Source: Acetobacter vaccinii
Lineage (GTDB): Bacteria; Pseudomonadota; Alphaproteobacteria; Acetobacterales; Acetobacteraceae
NCBI RefSeq assembly: GCF_008365315.1
Contig: NZ_CP043506.1
Location: 1,470,001 to 1,534,000, forward strand
DNA length: 64,000 nucleotides
Direction: 5' to 3'
Numbering within the stretch: position 1 is the stretch's first letter; every line of letters starts with the position of its first letter. Shown here one piece after another: positions 24,926-34,003 of this stretch. The translations under genes and the position numbers were made by a program. The notes beneath the pieces are model-generated. The model searched no databases, was not told the DNA's origin, and saw only the letters and a program-made list of their open reading frames with translations.

Positions 24926-26452
24926 TTGCGTAAGGTATTGTCTGCTCTGTGCGCTTTTGGCGCTATTTGTTACGCTAACGAAACTATGGCCGAAGTGACC
25001 TTTGTTTCGACCAAACGACTGTCTCTTCAGGGCTCACTCGATATTGGGGGAGATTTCTTCGCGCTTCCCCATAGCAACTTTGGTGCAGGGTCTTATGCCA
25101 AATTGCCGAGTGGGGATTACAAAAGGCATGGTGACGTCAGCTATAGTGAGTTCTTTGGTAAACCTGCGGTCACCGGCCGTTGGGATACGCCATGGGGCTT
25201 TTCTGTCATAGGTAAAGCATCGGCTGTTGGCAGTGGCACAGTCGGTGATGGGGATGCCATGAGCATTTCCCAGACAGCAGGCGGCCCCAGCGCAGTCACC
25301 TGGGAAGAGGGGTACCTGGGTGTTGTGGTGCCTTTCAAACTTCTGCACACCAAACAGACATTGACTGTGCAGGGCGGGCGCCAGGCTTTTACTATTGATG
25401 ATGGTTTTCTTGTCGGTAAAGGCGGTTACAGTACGACAGGCACTGGTGCCTGGTGGTATGCGCCCCGTTATGCTTTTGCTGGCCCCGGCACGATCAAGAT
25501 TGAAGGGGAAAATACGCGCGCTGATATCTTTATGTTGGAAAACAGCACCAACAATCAGCGGGCACAGGGAAACGACCGTCCGCGGACAAAATTTGTAGGG
25601 TTTGACTTTAGCTGGTTTATCAACACCAAAGGCGGAAACGGCGGCAAGAACTATTTTGACCGTAAAGCCTATGTCACGCTGACCTATTTCCACGTGCTGG
25701 ATGCCGACGTTTCAAGCACCTATGACTATGCAGTCAGGGCGGACCGGCGCGGTATGAATGTGACATCGCTAAGCTGGGGCGGTAATGTTCTTCCGGTAAA
25801 AGCGTTGAATATGGAAAATGATTTCACGTTCTATGGCAACTTTGTATCGGAGCAGAACAGCCACGCGGGGAATGGTTATACAGGCGTGCAGGCATTTGGT
25901 ATGTATTTCGAGCCTGGATATACATTTAGCAAACTGCCATGGAAACCCCATGTGTTTTATCGGTATACCCGCTATGGTGGCGCCAAGAACACAACGGATA
26001 AGGTCAAGAGAAACTACGACCCGTTCTTTCTGTATGATGGCAAGCGCTATGTTTACGGTGGTTACTGGCCGGGTGAAATCGTGGGTATGTATCTGGCCCC
26101 GCTTTCCGACCTTGAGATCCACCAGTTTGACGTAACGGCAACGCCTCCAATTCATCTTTTCAAGAGGAAAGATGAAGTGAAATTAGGTGTGCACTATTAC
26201 GACCTGTCCCTGATCCATGTTGAGGGCATGTGGCTGCCCAAAGGCACGGGGCGGCATATCTCGCGTGAAGTCGATCTGACTGTGGAATACAATATGGACG
26301 ACACGACATCCTTTGCGTTGGGGGGTGGTGTGGCATTTGCTGGGCCTGCCGGTCGCTCTCTTGCTGCTGCAAGTATTCCCACAGGGTATCAGTTGCATAA
26401 CCTTGGGGAACATGCCGGAGTATTTGAAGGGTATTTCTACAAGCACTTCTGA
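24926..26452 (+). CDS. Outer-membrane beta-barrel porin, unknown substrate
   Basis: 508 residues with a TTG start preceded by AAGGGG. A signal peptide ends near ETMA. The rest is a long run of alternating short beta strands rich in Gly, Tyr and Phe (GGRQAFTIDDGFLVG, WWYAPRYAFAGPGTIKIEG) and closes on an aromatic C-terminus (GVFEGYFYKHF), the signal for BAM-dependent barrel insertion. It resembles specific porins of the alginate-export type more than general trimeric porins. Its place after the ABC importer suggests it lets the operon substrate across the outer membrane. The gene is lower in GC than its neighbours. Confidence 0.75.
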   Translation: MRKVLSALCAFGAICYANETMAEVTFVSTKRLSLQGSLDIGGDFFALPHSNFGAGSYAKLPSGDYKRHGDVSYSEFFGKPAVTGRWDTPWGFSVIGKASAVGSGTVGDGDAMSISQTAGGPSAVTWEEGYLGVVVPFKLLHTKQTLTVQGGRQAFTIDDGFLVGKGGYSTTGTGAWWYAPRYAFAGPGTIKIEGENTRADIFMLENSTNNQRAQGNDRPRTKFVGFDFSWFINTKGGNGGKNYFDRKAYVTLTYFHVLDADVSSTYDYAVRADRRGMNVTSLSWGGNVLPVKALNMENDFTFYGNFVSEQNSHAGNGYTGVQAFGMYFEPGYTFSKLPWKPHVFYRYTRYGGAKNTTDKVKRNYDPFFLYDGKRYVYGGYWPGEIVGMYLAPLSDLEIHQFDVTATPPIHLFKRKDEVKLGVHYYDLSLIHVEGMWLPKGTGRHISREVDLTVEYNMDDTTSFALGGGVAFAGPAGRSLAAASIPTGYQLHNLGEHAGVFEGYFYKHF

Positions 26453-26476
26453 TTATCAGTTTTATTGCCTTTCCAA

Positions 26477-26516
26477 AGGCGCGCATGGTCCTGACAGGTC
26501 CTGCGCGCCTTTTTTT
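26477..26516 (+). terminator. Rho-independent terminator of the first catabolic operon
   Basis: AGGCGCGCA (26477-26485) pairs perfectly with TGCGCGCCT (26502-26510) and is followed by six T. It lies 25 bp after the porin stop and marks the operon end. Confidence 0.85.
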
Positions 26517-26670
26517 ATGGTCCGGTGTGTTCTGGTGCGGGGCTGCTTATGGCTGCGGGATTCATCGTCATAACCGATGGGTTTGTGGGTATCAGGCATG
26601 CTTGCGCCAAAAACGCTCAGAAACACCAGTATCACGCGCTTTTGAAGGCCGGATGGTGGCGTGGATAGTG

Positions 26671-26697
26671 CCGATTCTAGGTATCGGTTTTTCCGAT
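26671..26697. promoter_or_regulatory. Alternating CCGAT/ATCGG sites before the patD-like operon
   Basis: CCGAT (26671), ATCGG (26683) and CCGAT (26693) form two overlapping inverted repeats in the 290-bp gap before the second operon. The gap has no gene. The arrangement would suit a dimeric or tetrameric regulator such as the LysR protein at 32097; this is inference. A smaller TGTCA/TGACA repeat lies at 26740-26755. Confidence 0.35.
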
Positions 26698-26808
26698 TGA
26701 TGGCATGGGTATTATCTATTGGTTTGATCCCGAAACATGTGTCAGTGTTTTGACAACAGTGGAAACAAGCGGGTTTCCCCCCGTCTCTGGCGTTAAGGAG
26801 CCGATAAA

Positions 26809-28236
26809 ATGTTCACAAAAATGCTGATAGGGCAGGGGTTTGTTGAGGGGCAGGGTGAAGCCGAAGTGCTTTACGCCCCCGCAACCGGTGACGTTATCAT
26901 GGACCTGCCCGAGGCATCGCCCGCACAGGTTAATGCAGCGGTGGCGGCTGCAACTGCGGCATTTCCCGCCTGGGCGCTGACCCCACCGGCAGAGCGTTCG
27001 GCCCGCCTGCTGCGGGTGGCTGACGGGATCGAGCGTGAGGCCGAAACCCTGGCAAGGGTTGAATCCCTGAATACCGGCAAGCCCTATCATCTGGTGCTGG
27101 CGGACGAAATTCCCGCAGTGGCGGATTGTTTCCGCTATTTTGCCTCGGCAGCGCGCAACCTGCACGGGCCTGTCGCGGGGGAATATATGGCCGGGCATAC
27201 CTCCATGCTGCGGCGTGACCCCGTGGGTGTTGTGGCCGGTATTGCCCCGTGGAACTACCCGCTGATGATGGCGGCCTGGAAGCTCGGCCCCGCACTGGCC
27301 GCAGGCAATACCTGCGTGATCAAACCGTCGGAAAACACGCCGCTGAGCCTGCTGCATCTGGGCGGTATTCTGGGGGATTGCCTGCCTGCCGGTGTTGTCA
27401 ACATTGTGCTGGGTCGCGGCATGTCGGTTGGCCAGCAACTGCTTGACCACCCCGATATTGCCATGGTCTCGCTGACGGGTGATATTGCAACAGGCCGCAA
27501 GGTTATTGCTGCCGCCGCACGGTCAGTCAAACGCACTCATCTGGAACTGGGCGGGAAAGCCCCTGTTATTGTCTATGATGATGCGGACATTGATGCTGTT
27601 GTACAGGGTGTGCGTAACTTTGGCTATTACAATGCGGGGCAGGACTGCACGGCAGCCTGCCGTGTTTATGCGCATGAGAAAATTTACGACCGCCTTGTGG
27701 CAGACCTGACGAGTGCTGTCTCCAGCATTCGTTTTGCACAGGCGGAGGATGCGGTTAACGAAATGCCGCCCCTCATTTCCGCCCGCCAGCGTTCCCGCGT
27801 GGCAGCGTTTGTCGAGCGTGCGGCCGAACTGCCGCATATCGACATTACAACGGGCGGAAAAATGCATGATGGAAAAGGGTTTTTCTACGAACCCACTGTC
27901 ATAGCCGGTGCTCTTGCGAGTGACGAGATCGTGCAGCGCGAAGTATTTGGCCCGGTTGTGTCAGTCACGCGGTGTGCGGATATGGATGCGGTTATTCAGG
28001 ACGTTAATGCCTCGGCCTATGGTCTGGCATCCTCTGTCTGGACCGGCAGCATGCAGCGCGGCATGGAGGCCGCAGCCCGCCTGCGTTATGGCTGCACCTG
28101 GGTCAACACCCATTTCATGCTGGTCAATGAAATGCCGCACGGCGGGTTCCGCCAGTCTGGCTACGGCAAGGACCTCAGCCTTGGCGCGGTGGAGGACTAT
28201 ACCGTTGCCCGCCATGTCATGGTGAAGTGGGGGTAA
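26809..28236 (+). CDS. patD: Aminobutyraldehyde dehydrogenase (PatD/YdcW-like)
   Basis: 475 residues, the length of E. coli PatD (474). The catalytic Glu is in HLELGGKAPVIVYDDADIDAVV and the catalytic Cys in FGYYNAGQDCTAACRVY, a stretch very characteristic of the gamma-aminobutyraldehyde branch. AGIAPWNYPLMMAAWKLGPALAAGN is the cofactor region. It converts 4-aminobutanal (from putrescine) to GABA, or a related omega-amino aldehyde. Behind it come the YdcT, YdcS, YdcU and YdcV-like genes, the same set as the E. coli ydcSTUV-patD operon in a different order, which supports the call. Confidence 0.85.
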   Translation: MFTKMLIGQGFVEGQGEAEVLYAPATGDVIMDLPEASPAQVNAAVAAATAAFPAWALTPPAERSARLLRVADGIEREAETLARVESLNTGKPYHLVLADEIPAVADCFRYFASAARNLHGPVAGEYMAGHTSMLRRDPVGVVAGIAPWNYPLMMAAWKLGPALAAGNTCVIKPSENTPLSLLHLGGILGDCLPAGVVNIVLGRGMSVGQQLLDHPDIAMVSLTGDIATGRKVIAAAARSVKRTHLELGGKAPVIVYDDADIDAVVQGVRNFGYYNAGQDCTAACRVYAHEKIYDRLVADLTSAVSSIRFAQAEDAVNEMPPLISARQRSRVAAFVERAAELPHIDITTGGKMHDGKGFFYEPTVIAGALASDEIVQREVFGPVVSVTRCADMDAVIQDVNASAYGLASSVWTGSMQRGMEAAARLRYGCTWVNTHFMLVNEMPHGGFRQSGYGKDLSLGAVEDYTVARHVMVKWG

Positions 28237-28244
28237 GGCGTCTG

Positions 28245-29285
28245 ATGGTCGAAGTTTCTGCACAGGCTGGTCTAGCCGTCGAGTTGGTCGGGCTGACCAA
28301 ATCCTACGGGCACGGTAAGCCGGTGCTCAAGGGGATTGACCTGGAGATCAGGCAGGGGGAGTTTTTTACTCTTCTGGGCCCATCAGGGTCAGGCAAGACA
28401 ACAACCCTGCGGCTGATTGGTGGGTTTGAACTGCCCGATGCCGGAACAATCATGCTGGGCGGGCAGACAGTAACGCGCCTGCTGCCGTATCAGCGTGATG
28501 TCAACACCATGTTTCAGGACTATGCGCTGTTCCCGCACATGAGCCTGCTGGACAACGTGGCCTATGGCATGCGTATGCGCGGCGTGGGCGTTGCCGAACG
28601 CCGGGCGCGGGCCCTCAAGGCGCTGGAAATGGTGCATCTGCACGCAGTCATGGACCGGCGGCCAGCCCAGCTTTCAGGCGGGCAGCGCCAGCGTGTGGCG
28701 CTGGCGCGTGCACTGGTCAACCAGCCATCCCTGATCCTGCTGGACGAACCCCTGGGGGCATTGGACCTCAAACTCCGGCGGGAAATGCAGGTTGAACTCA
28801 AGCGTATTCAGAAACAGACAGGAATCACCTTTGTCTATGTCACGCATGATCAGGAAGAAGCCCTGAGCATGAGCGACAGGATTGCGGTGTTTTCTGAAGG
28901 TGTGATCGAGCAGATCGGCACACCGGCGGACCTGTATGAGCGGCCTGTCAGCACGTTTGTGGCGCGGTTTATCGGGTCTTCCAACATCCGTCATGAAGCG
29001 GGGTACGAGGTGCTGCTGCGGCCGGAGGATATCCGGCTGGAAGCACAGGGCTACGTTCCCGCCCCTGATGAAGTCGGCCTTGCTGGCACCATTGGGGAGG
29101 TATCCTACCTTGGTCCCGTCACGCGCTGCCGTGTTGTGACCGAAGGGGGGGAGGACGTGCAGGCAATTCTGCCCTCACGTCTGGCGCGCGGTCTGCGCGA
29201 AAACATGGCCGTTGTGGCCGTCTGGTCCCGTACGGCGGCCTATACTCTGCCCCACGGGGCAGGGCGGGCGTCCGGGCCGGTCTGA
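28245..29285 (+). CDS. ABC transporter ATP-binding protein (YdcT/PotA-like)
   Basis: 346 residues from ATG 28245, preceded by AAGG; a GTG at 28227 would overlap patD. Walker A GPSGSGKTTT, Q-loop MFQDYALFPHM, signature LSGGQRQRVALARAL, Walker B LILLDEPLGALD and H-loop YVTHDQEEA are intact. A TOBE domain follows (YEVLLRPEDIRLEAQG). Energises the second importer. Confidence 0.9.
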   Translation: MVEVSAQAGLAVELVGLTKSYGHGKPVLKGIDLEIRQGEFFTLLGPSGSGKTTTLRLIGGFELPDAGTIMLGGQTVTRLLPYQRDVNTMFQDYALFPHMSLLDNVAYGMRMRGVGVAERRARALKALEMVHLHAVMDRRPAQLSGGQRQRVALARALVNQPSLILLDEPLGALDLKLRREMQVELKRIQKQTGITFVYVTHDQEEALSMSDRIAVFSEGVIEQIGTPADLYERPVSTFVARFIGSSNIRHEAGYEVLLRPEDIRLEAQGYVPAPDEVGLAGTIGEVSYLGPVTRCRVVTEGGEDVQAILPSRLARGLRENMAVVAVWSRTAAYTLPHGAGRASGPV

Positions 29286-29314
29286 CTGTTCGCATGGGAT
29301 ACAAGAGGATGAGC

Positions 29315-30445
29315 ATGAAGGGTTTTGGAACACTGCTTCTGGCAGGCTGTTGCACGTTTCTGGCCTCGGGGGCCCGGGCGGCGGATCTTCCGGCATCCAT
29401 TGGCAAGGGTGAAGGCGACCTGAACGTGGTTGCATGGGAAGGCTACGCGGATGATGCGTGGGTCAAGCCGTTTGAAGCCACAACAGGCTGCAAGGTGCAC
29501 CGCAAATACGTTGGCTCGTCGGACGAAATGGTGGCCCTCACCCGCATGGGGGGCGGCAAGGGGTTTGACGTTGTCTCAGCCTCGGGTGACGCTGCACTGC
29601 GGCTTATCTTTGGCAAGAATGTCCAGCCGGTGAATGTCAGCCTTATTCCCGCCTATGCTGACATCATGCCCGAACTCAAGGAGCCTGCGTTCAACACCGT
29701 CAAGGGTGTGCATTACGGCGTTTCCTACGAGTGGGGGCCCAATGTGCTGATGTGGAACAGCAAGGCCATTACCCCGGCCCCCACAAGCTGGTCTGTCATT
29801 TACGACAAGGCCCATGCCGGGGTGATTACGGTGCCCGACAACCCAGTGCAGATTGCCGATGCCGCCCTCTACCTGGCGCATATCAAGCCCGAGCTGCACA
29901 TTACCGACCCTTATGAACTGACACAGGAGCAGATGGACGCCGTGGTGGCGCTGCTCAAGGCACAGCGGCCGCTGGTCAAGAAATACTGGGCACTGGCCTC
30001 GGACGAGGTAGATCTGTTCAAAAGTGGTGATGCCCAGGTGGGTGCTGCGTGGCCGTACCAGGCCAATACGCTGCGTGCGGCGGGTGTGCCGGTGCAGGAT
30101 ACCATCCCGGTGGAAGGGGCAACAGGCTGGGCTGATTCCTGGATGATCAGCGCACATGCGGAACACCCCAACTGCGCGTATCTGTGGATCAACAATGCCC
30201 TGACCCCCAAGGTGCAGGCCCAGCAGGCTCTGTCCTTTGGGGAAACACCGGCTAACACCAAAGCCTGTGCTGAAATGGATGCCCTGCAACCCGGAAGCTG
30301 CAAGCAGTACCATGCCGATGCCTCGGCGGCGTATTTTGCCAGCATCAAGTTCTGGAAAACCCCGGTCAAACAGTGTGGGAACGGGCAGAACTCCTGCCTT
30401 GACTATTCCGCCTGGCAGCGGGCCTGGCAGCAGGTCAAGCAGTGA
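29315..30445 (+). CDS. ABC transporter periplasmic binding protein (YdcS-like)
   Basis: 376 residues from ATG 29315, placed 6 nt after AAGAGG; ATGs at 29294 and 29309 are alternatives. A signal peptide ends at ARA. The match to E. coli YdcS is close: SDEMVALTRMGGGKGFDVVSASGDAALRLIFGK, VQPVNVSLIP, YEWGPNVLMWNSK, and AAWPYQANTLRAAG..GATGWADSW. YdcS is a putative polyamine-type receptor, also reported to have poly-hydroxybutyrate synthase activity. Several C-terminal Cys (ACAEM, GSCKQ, KQCGNGQNSC) may form disulfides. Confidence 0.88.
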   Translation: MKGFGTLLLAGCCTFLASGARAADLPASIGKGEGDLNVVAWEGYADDAWVKPFEATTGCKVHRKYVGSSDEMVALTRMGGGKGFDVVSASGDAALRLIFGKNVQPVNVSLIPAYADIMPELKEPAFNTVKGVHYGVSYEWGPNVLMWNSKAITPAPTSWSVIYDKAHAGVITVPDNPVQIADAALYLAHIKPELHITDPYELTQEQMDAVVALLKAQRPLVKKYWALASDEVDLFKSGDAQVGAAWPYQANTLRAAGVPVQDTIPVEGATGWADSWMISAHAEHPNCAYLWINNALTPKVQAQQALSFGETPANTKACAEMDALQPGSCKQYHADASAAYFASIKFWKTPVKQCGNGQNSCLDYSAWQRAWQQVKQ

Positions 30446-31296
30446 TGCGCGCGGGCCGAAAGCTTTTGGGGCATGTGGCCCTGCTGGTGCCGCCGTTTGG
30501 CTGGTTGACGGTGTTTTACCTCGGCAGCCTGTCAGTCCTGCTGCTTTCGGCCTTCTGGCAGGTTGATACGATGTCGGGCGAGATTGTCCATGACTGGACG
30601 CTGGAGAATTTCCGTATTCTCCTCTCGGATGCGACGTATCGGATCGTGGCGCAGAGAACGGCGGGCATCGCCGTTCTTGTCACCCTGACAGATATTGTTC
30701 TGGCATGGCCGCTGGCCTGGGTGATTGCCCGCAAGGTGGGGCGGCGGGCGCGGCTGGTCCTGCTGGTGCTGGTTGCGTTGCCGTTGTGGTCGAGCATGCT
30801 GGCACGCATTTATGCGTGGCGGCTTATTCTGGGGCACGATGGTGTGCTCAACTGGTTCTTGCGGGCGGCGGGCCTGCCCGAACAGTCCTTTGCATTTACC
30901 AATGTGGCCCTGTGGCTGGTGTTTTCCTACCTGTGGCTGCCGTTCATGCTCATGCCGCTGGTGGCCGCGCTGGAGCGTATTCCGGCATCCTTGCTGGATG
31001 CCGCGGGCGATCAGGGGGCAACACCTGCACAGGTTTTCCGCACGGTTATTCTACCCTTGGCGGTGCCGGGTATGGCGGCGGGGTCGGTCTTTACGTTCGC
31101 AGTCACATTGGGTGACTACGTGACCCCCATGCTGGTGGGCGGTGCCGGGTCCGAATTTATCGGCAATGTCGTGTATTCCAATGTTGGTGTGTCGGGAAAT
31201 ATCCCTTTTGCAGCGGCATTTTCCTTAATTCTTCTTATGGCGGTCGGCGCGTATATGCTGGTTGCCCGCCGGTTTGGAGCGTTTGACGGGGCATGA
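30442..31296 (+). CDS. ABC transporter permease (YdcU/PotB-like)
   Basis: 284 residues; starts in a 4-bp overlap with the binding-protein stop. Six membrane segments, the PotB-type SSMLARIYAWRLILGHDGVLN loop and the EAA motif LDAAGDQGATPAQVFRTVILPL. Forms the channel with the next gene, which it overlaps by 4 bp. Confidence 0.9.
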   Translation: MMRAGRKLLGHVALLVPPFGWLTVFYLGSLSVLLLSAFWQVDTMSGEIVHDWTLENFRILLSDATYRIVAQRTAGIAVLVTLTDIVLAWPLAWVIARKVGRRARLVLLVLVALPLWSSMLARIYAWRLILGHDGVLNWFLRAAGLPEQSFAFTNVALWLVFSYLWLPFMLMPLVAALERIPASLLDAAGDQGATPAQVFRTVILPLAVPGMAAGSVFTFAVTLGDYVTPMLVGGAGSEFIGNVVYSNVGVSGNIPFAAAFSLILLMAVGAYMLVARRFGAFDGA

Positions 31297-32084
31297 GCGA
31301 AACTGTACGCACCTGGGTGCTATGGGCTGCCGCCATGGCGGTTCTGGCTTTTCTGCTGCTGCCGTTGCTGGTGGTGCTGGTTTATGCGTTTGACGCGGCA
31401 TCGGTACAGGTCTGGCCGATCCGGGCGTTCTCTCTCAAATGGTTTGCCGCCACCTGGGCGGATGAGGAAGTGCGCGGCGCTCTTACGGCCTCGCTGGAGG
31501 TGGCGGGGCTGGCAACACTCTTTGCCACCGTGCTGGGCACGCTGTCGGCTCTGGGCATGAATGGCCTGTCCCCCAGGGCCACGCAGGCGGGGTCGTTTTT
31601 GCTGACCCTGCCCATTGCCCTGCCCGGCGTGCTGACCGGGATTGCCATGAACAGCTTTTTCACCGCCTGTGGCATTCCCTTTACTCTGGTTACGCTGGTG
31701 ATTGCGCATACGACGTTTTGCATGGTGATCATCCATAACAATGTCATCGCGCGGTTGCGGCGGCTGCCACCGTCCTTGGCGGAGGCCGCGCAGGATATGG
31801 GGGCCACCCCGTTACGCAGTTTTGGCACCATCACCCTGCCGCTGCTGGCCGGGTCCATTGTGTCGGGCATGCTGCTAGCCTTTGCCCTGTCGTTTGATGA
31901 GGTGATTGTCTCGACTTTCACGGCGGGGAGTGAGACAACATTGCCCTTGTGGATTTTCGGCGCAATCCGTCTGGGGCAGCATATGCCGGAGGTCAATGTG
32001 GTGGTGTTTGCGGTCATTGCCGTCACACTCGTGCCCATTATCATCGGGCAGAAACTGGCGGGGGATGTCTCCCGCGAACATTAG
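31293..32084 (+). CDS. ABC transporter permease (YdcV/PotC-like)
   Basis: 263 residues, six membrane segments, with PotC-type FSLKWFAATWADEEVRGALTAS and EAA motif AEAAQDMGATPLRSFGTITLPL. The conserved late stretch LSFDEVIVSTFT is present. It ends 12 bp before the LysR gene. Confidence 0.9.
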   Translation: MSETVRTWVLWAAAMAVLAFLLLPLLVVLVYAFDAASVQVWPIRAFSLKWFAATWADEEVRGALTASLEVAGLATLFATVLGTLSALGMNGLSPRATQAGSFLLTLPIALPGVLTGIAMNSFFTACGIPFTLVTLVIAHTTFCMVIIHNNVIARLRRLPPSLAEAAQDMGATPLRSFGTITLPLLAGSIVSGMLLAFALSFDEVIVSTFTAGSETTLPLWIFGAIRLGQHMPEVNVVVFAVIAVTLVPIIIGQKLAGDVSREH

Positions 32085-32096
32085 GGAAGACAGACT

Positions 32097-33020
32097 ATGG
32101 CCCTGACCCTGCGGCAGTTGCGGTATTTTGCATCTGTAGCGGAGGAGGGGTCTATCTCCGGCGCGGCCATGGTGCTGCTGGTGTCGCAGTCCACCGTTAC
32201 GGAAGCTCTGCGGGATCTGGAAGCCGAAATGGGTTTCCGCCTGTTCGACCGCCACGCCAGAGGTGTTATCCTGACCCGGCGTGGCCAGCAGTTTTTGCAA
32301 CGTGTGCAGCGTATTTTAGAAGACGTAACCGCCGCCACCCGTATGAAGGACGAGGCGGAAGAATCCCTCGCCGGGGCGTTTGTGCTGGGGGTTACGCCCG
32401 TTGTGGCAGGGTATGTGCTGCCCGATATTCTCACCCGTTTCCGCCGCGCCTTCCCACGTGTGAAAGTCACGCTGGTGGAGGACCAGCCCGAATATCTGGA
32501 CCACATGCTGGTGGGGGGCGAGCTTGATCTGGCCATCATGCTGCGGCTGGGTAATACCGTGCCCAATGCCTGTGGGTTCAGGGTCATGGGGGTATCGCCC
32601 CATTATGTCTGGCTATCGCATGGGCACCCCTTGGCCGAGCAGCAGCAGATCAGCCTGCGCAACCTGCAGACCGAACCCTATATTGCTTTGGCGTCAGACG
32701 TGCTGGAAAGCCGCATGGGGGCTGTGTGGGAGCGCCTGTCTTTTCGGCCGGAAACGGTTTTTCGCACAACATCGATCGAGGCGGTGCGTAGCCTTGTGGC
32801 CTCGGGCCATGGGGTGGCGGTGCTGCCACAACTGATCTATCGCCCCTGGTCGCTGGAAGGTGAGAAGATAGAACGCCGCCCCGTGCAGGAAGAGCTGCCC
32901 GCGGCGGATCTGCTGGTCATGTGGCGGCGTGGGCTGACTTTGGGTACGCCTGCCCAGTATTTCATGGATATGGCGCTCCAGCGCAGTAACCGGGCGGGTA
33001 CAAGCCTTCAGGACGACTAG
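32097..33020 (+). CDS. LysR family transcriptional regulator
   Basis: 307 residues. The N-terminal winged helix is typical (LRQLRYFASVAEEGSISGAA, SQSTVTEALRDLEAEMGFRLFDR, LTRRGQQFL). The C-terminal effector domain spans about 90-300. It is the last gene of the second operon, 12 bp after the permease, rather than divergent as LysR genes often are, so it may be autoregulated through the operon promoter near 26700. It is the only regulator inside 16.3-33.0 kb and so the best candidate controller of both units. Confidence 0.9.
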   Translation: MALTLRQLRYFASVAEEGSISGAAMVLLVSQSTVTEALRDLEAEMGFRLFDRHARGVILTRRGQQFLQRVQRILEDVTAATRMKDEAEESLAGAFVLGVTPVVAGYVLPDILTRFRRAFPRVKVTLVEDQPEYLDHMLVGGELDLAIMLRLGNTVPNACGFRVMGVSPHYVWLSHGHPLAEQQQISLRNLQTEPYIALASDVLESRMGAVWERLSFRPETVFRTTSIEAVRSLVASGHGVAVLPQLIYRPWSLEGEKIERRPVQEELPAADLLVMWRRGLTLGTPAQYFMDMALQRSNRAGTSLQDD

Positions 33021-33156
33021 TGGCTTTTACTTTTTAAAGTATGACCTGGATTCAGGCAGATAGAGCGGCGGGGATGGTTCCCTTGCCACTTCGGTTACGT
33101 GTCGGCCCGGCATGAGCCTGCTATAAGGGCGTGCTGATGGAGCATGGGAAAAAACA

Positions 33157-33627
33157 ATGCCGACAGAAAATATTATTGCCCACCGCGTTGAACTGGCCCG
33201 TAAGGGACGCTTCGCACAGGTTATTGGCAAAATGCCCTCAGGCTGGCTGGTCGTGGCGGATACGCAGCCTGTGCCGGGTTACTGCATTTTGCTGGCAGAC
33301 CCCGTTGTGTCCAGCTTGAATGCGCTTGAAGGAGAGGCCCGCCAGCGCTATCTGGCCGATGTTGTGGCGGTGGGTGATGCCCTGCTGGCAGTCACGCAGG
33401 CCGAGCGGATCAATTACGAGACATGGTGCAATCTGGCCCCCAGCCTGCACACCCATATTGTACCCCGTTATGCGGATGAAGACGCTGCCCGCCGGGTGCA
33501 GCCCTTATGTGTCGGGTATGATATTGCCGCCGCACGGCCTTTTGACCCGCAGGCGGATGCCGCCTTTATGCAGAGCATGCGCGCAGCGTTGGGGATTGCC
33601 CCGGCAGAAGGAGAACACCAGGCATGA
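33157..33627 (+). CDS. HIT family nucleotide hydrolase
   Basis: 156 residues. The HIT motif is LHTHIVPRY, with the paired His of the nucleotide-hydrolase active site; the third His position is occupied by Pro-Arg, as in a subset of diadenosine tetraphosphate hydrolase-like proteins. It opens with QVIGKMPSGWLVVADTQPVPGYCILLADP. Such proteins hydrolyse dinucleoside polyphosphates or adenylylated metabolites. It overlaps the next gene by 4 bp (ATGA). Confidence 0.82.
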   Translation: MPTENIIAHRVELARKGRFAQVIGKMPSGWLVVADTQPVPGYCILLADPVVSSLNALEGEARQRYLADVVAVGDALLAVTQAERINYETWCNLAPSLHTHIVPRYADEDAARRVQPLCVGYDIAAARPFDPQADAAFMQSMRAALGIAPAEGEHQA

Positions 33628-33986
33628 CCGATACCACACCCACACTCTATGGCATCAAAGCATGTGACACCATGCGCAAGGCCCGACTCTGGCTGGCAGA
33701 GCATGGGGTTGATGTTGTTTTTCATGATTATAAAACCCAGGGCATTACAGCAGCGCGGCTGGAATCCTGGGTGGCGCAGGTCGGGTGGGAAAAACTGCTG
33801 AACCGGGCCGGAACCACATTCAGAAAGCTGTCCGACTCTGACAAGGACACTATAGATCAGGCAAAAGCGATTGCTCTGATGGTCCAGCATCCGTCGCTGA
33901 TAAAGCGGCCGGTGCTTATCTATGCAGGTGGGATTTGTGTTGGCTTTAAGCCAGACATTTACGCGGCCCTGCCACTACAGGGCTGA
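33624..33986 (+). CDS. ArsC/Spx-like reductase (YffB type)
   Basis: 120 residues, thioredoxin-like ArsC fold: LYGIKACDTMRKARLWLAEHGVDVVFHDYK, RAGTTFRKL, and PSLIKRPVLIYAG. Cys at KACDTM matches the YffB subfamily, proposed to act as a glutathione-dependent thiol reductase rather than on arsenate. It is translationally coupled to the HIT gene. A strong hairpin follows. Confidence 0.82.
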   Translation: MTDTTPTLYGIKACDTMRKARLWLAEHGVDVVFHDYKTQGITAARLESWVAQVGWEKLLNRAGTTFRKLSDSDKDTIDQAKAIALMVQHPSLIKRPVLIYAGGICVGFKPDIYAALPLQG

Positions 33987-34003
33987 GCTGTCATATAACG
34001 CAA

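Noticed and set aside
15720..33020. Genomic island integrated at tRNA-Val
   Set aside because: The cluster begins 500 bp after the tRNA, but no integrase gene and no repeat of the tRNA 3' end was seen at the far side.
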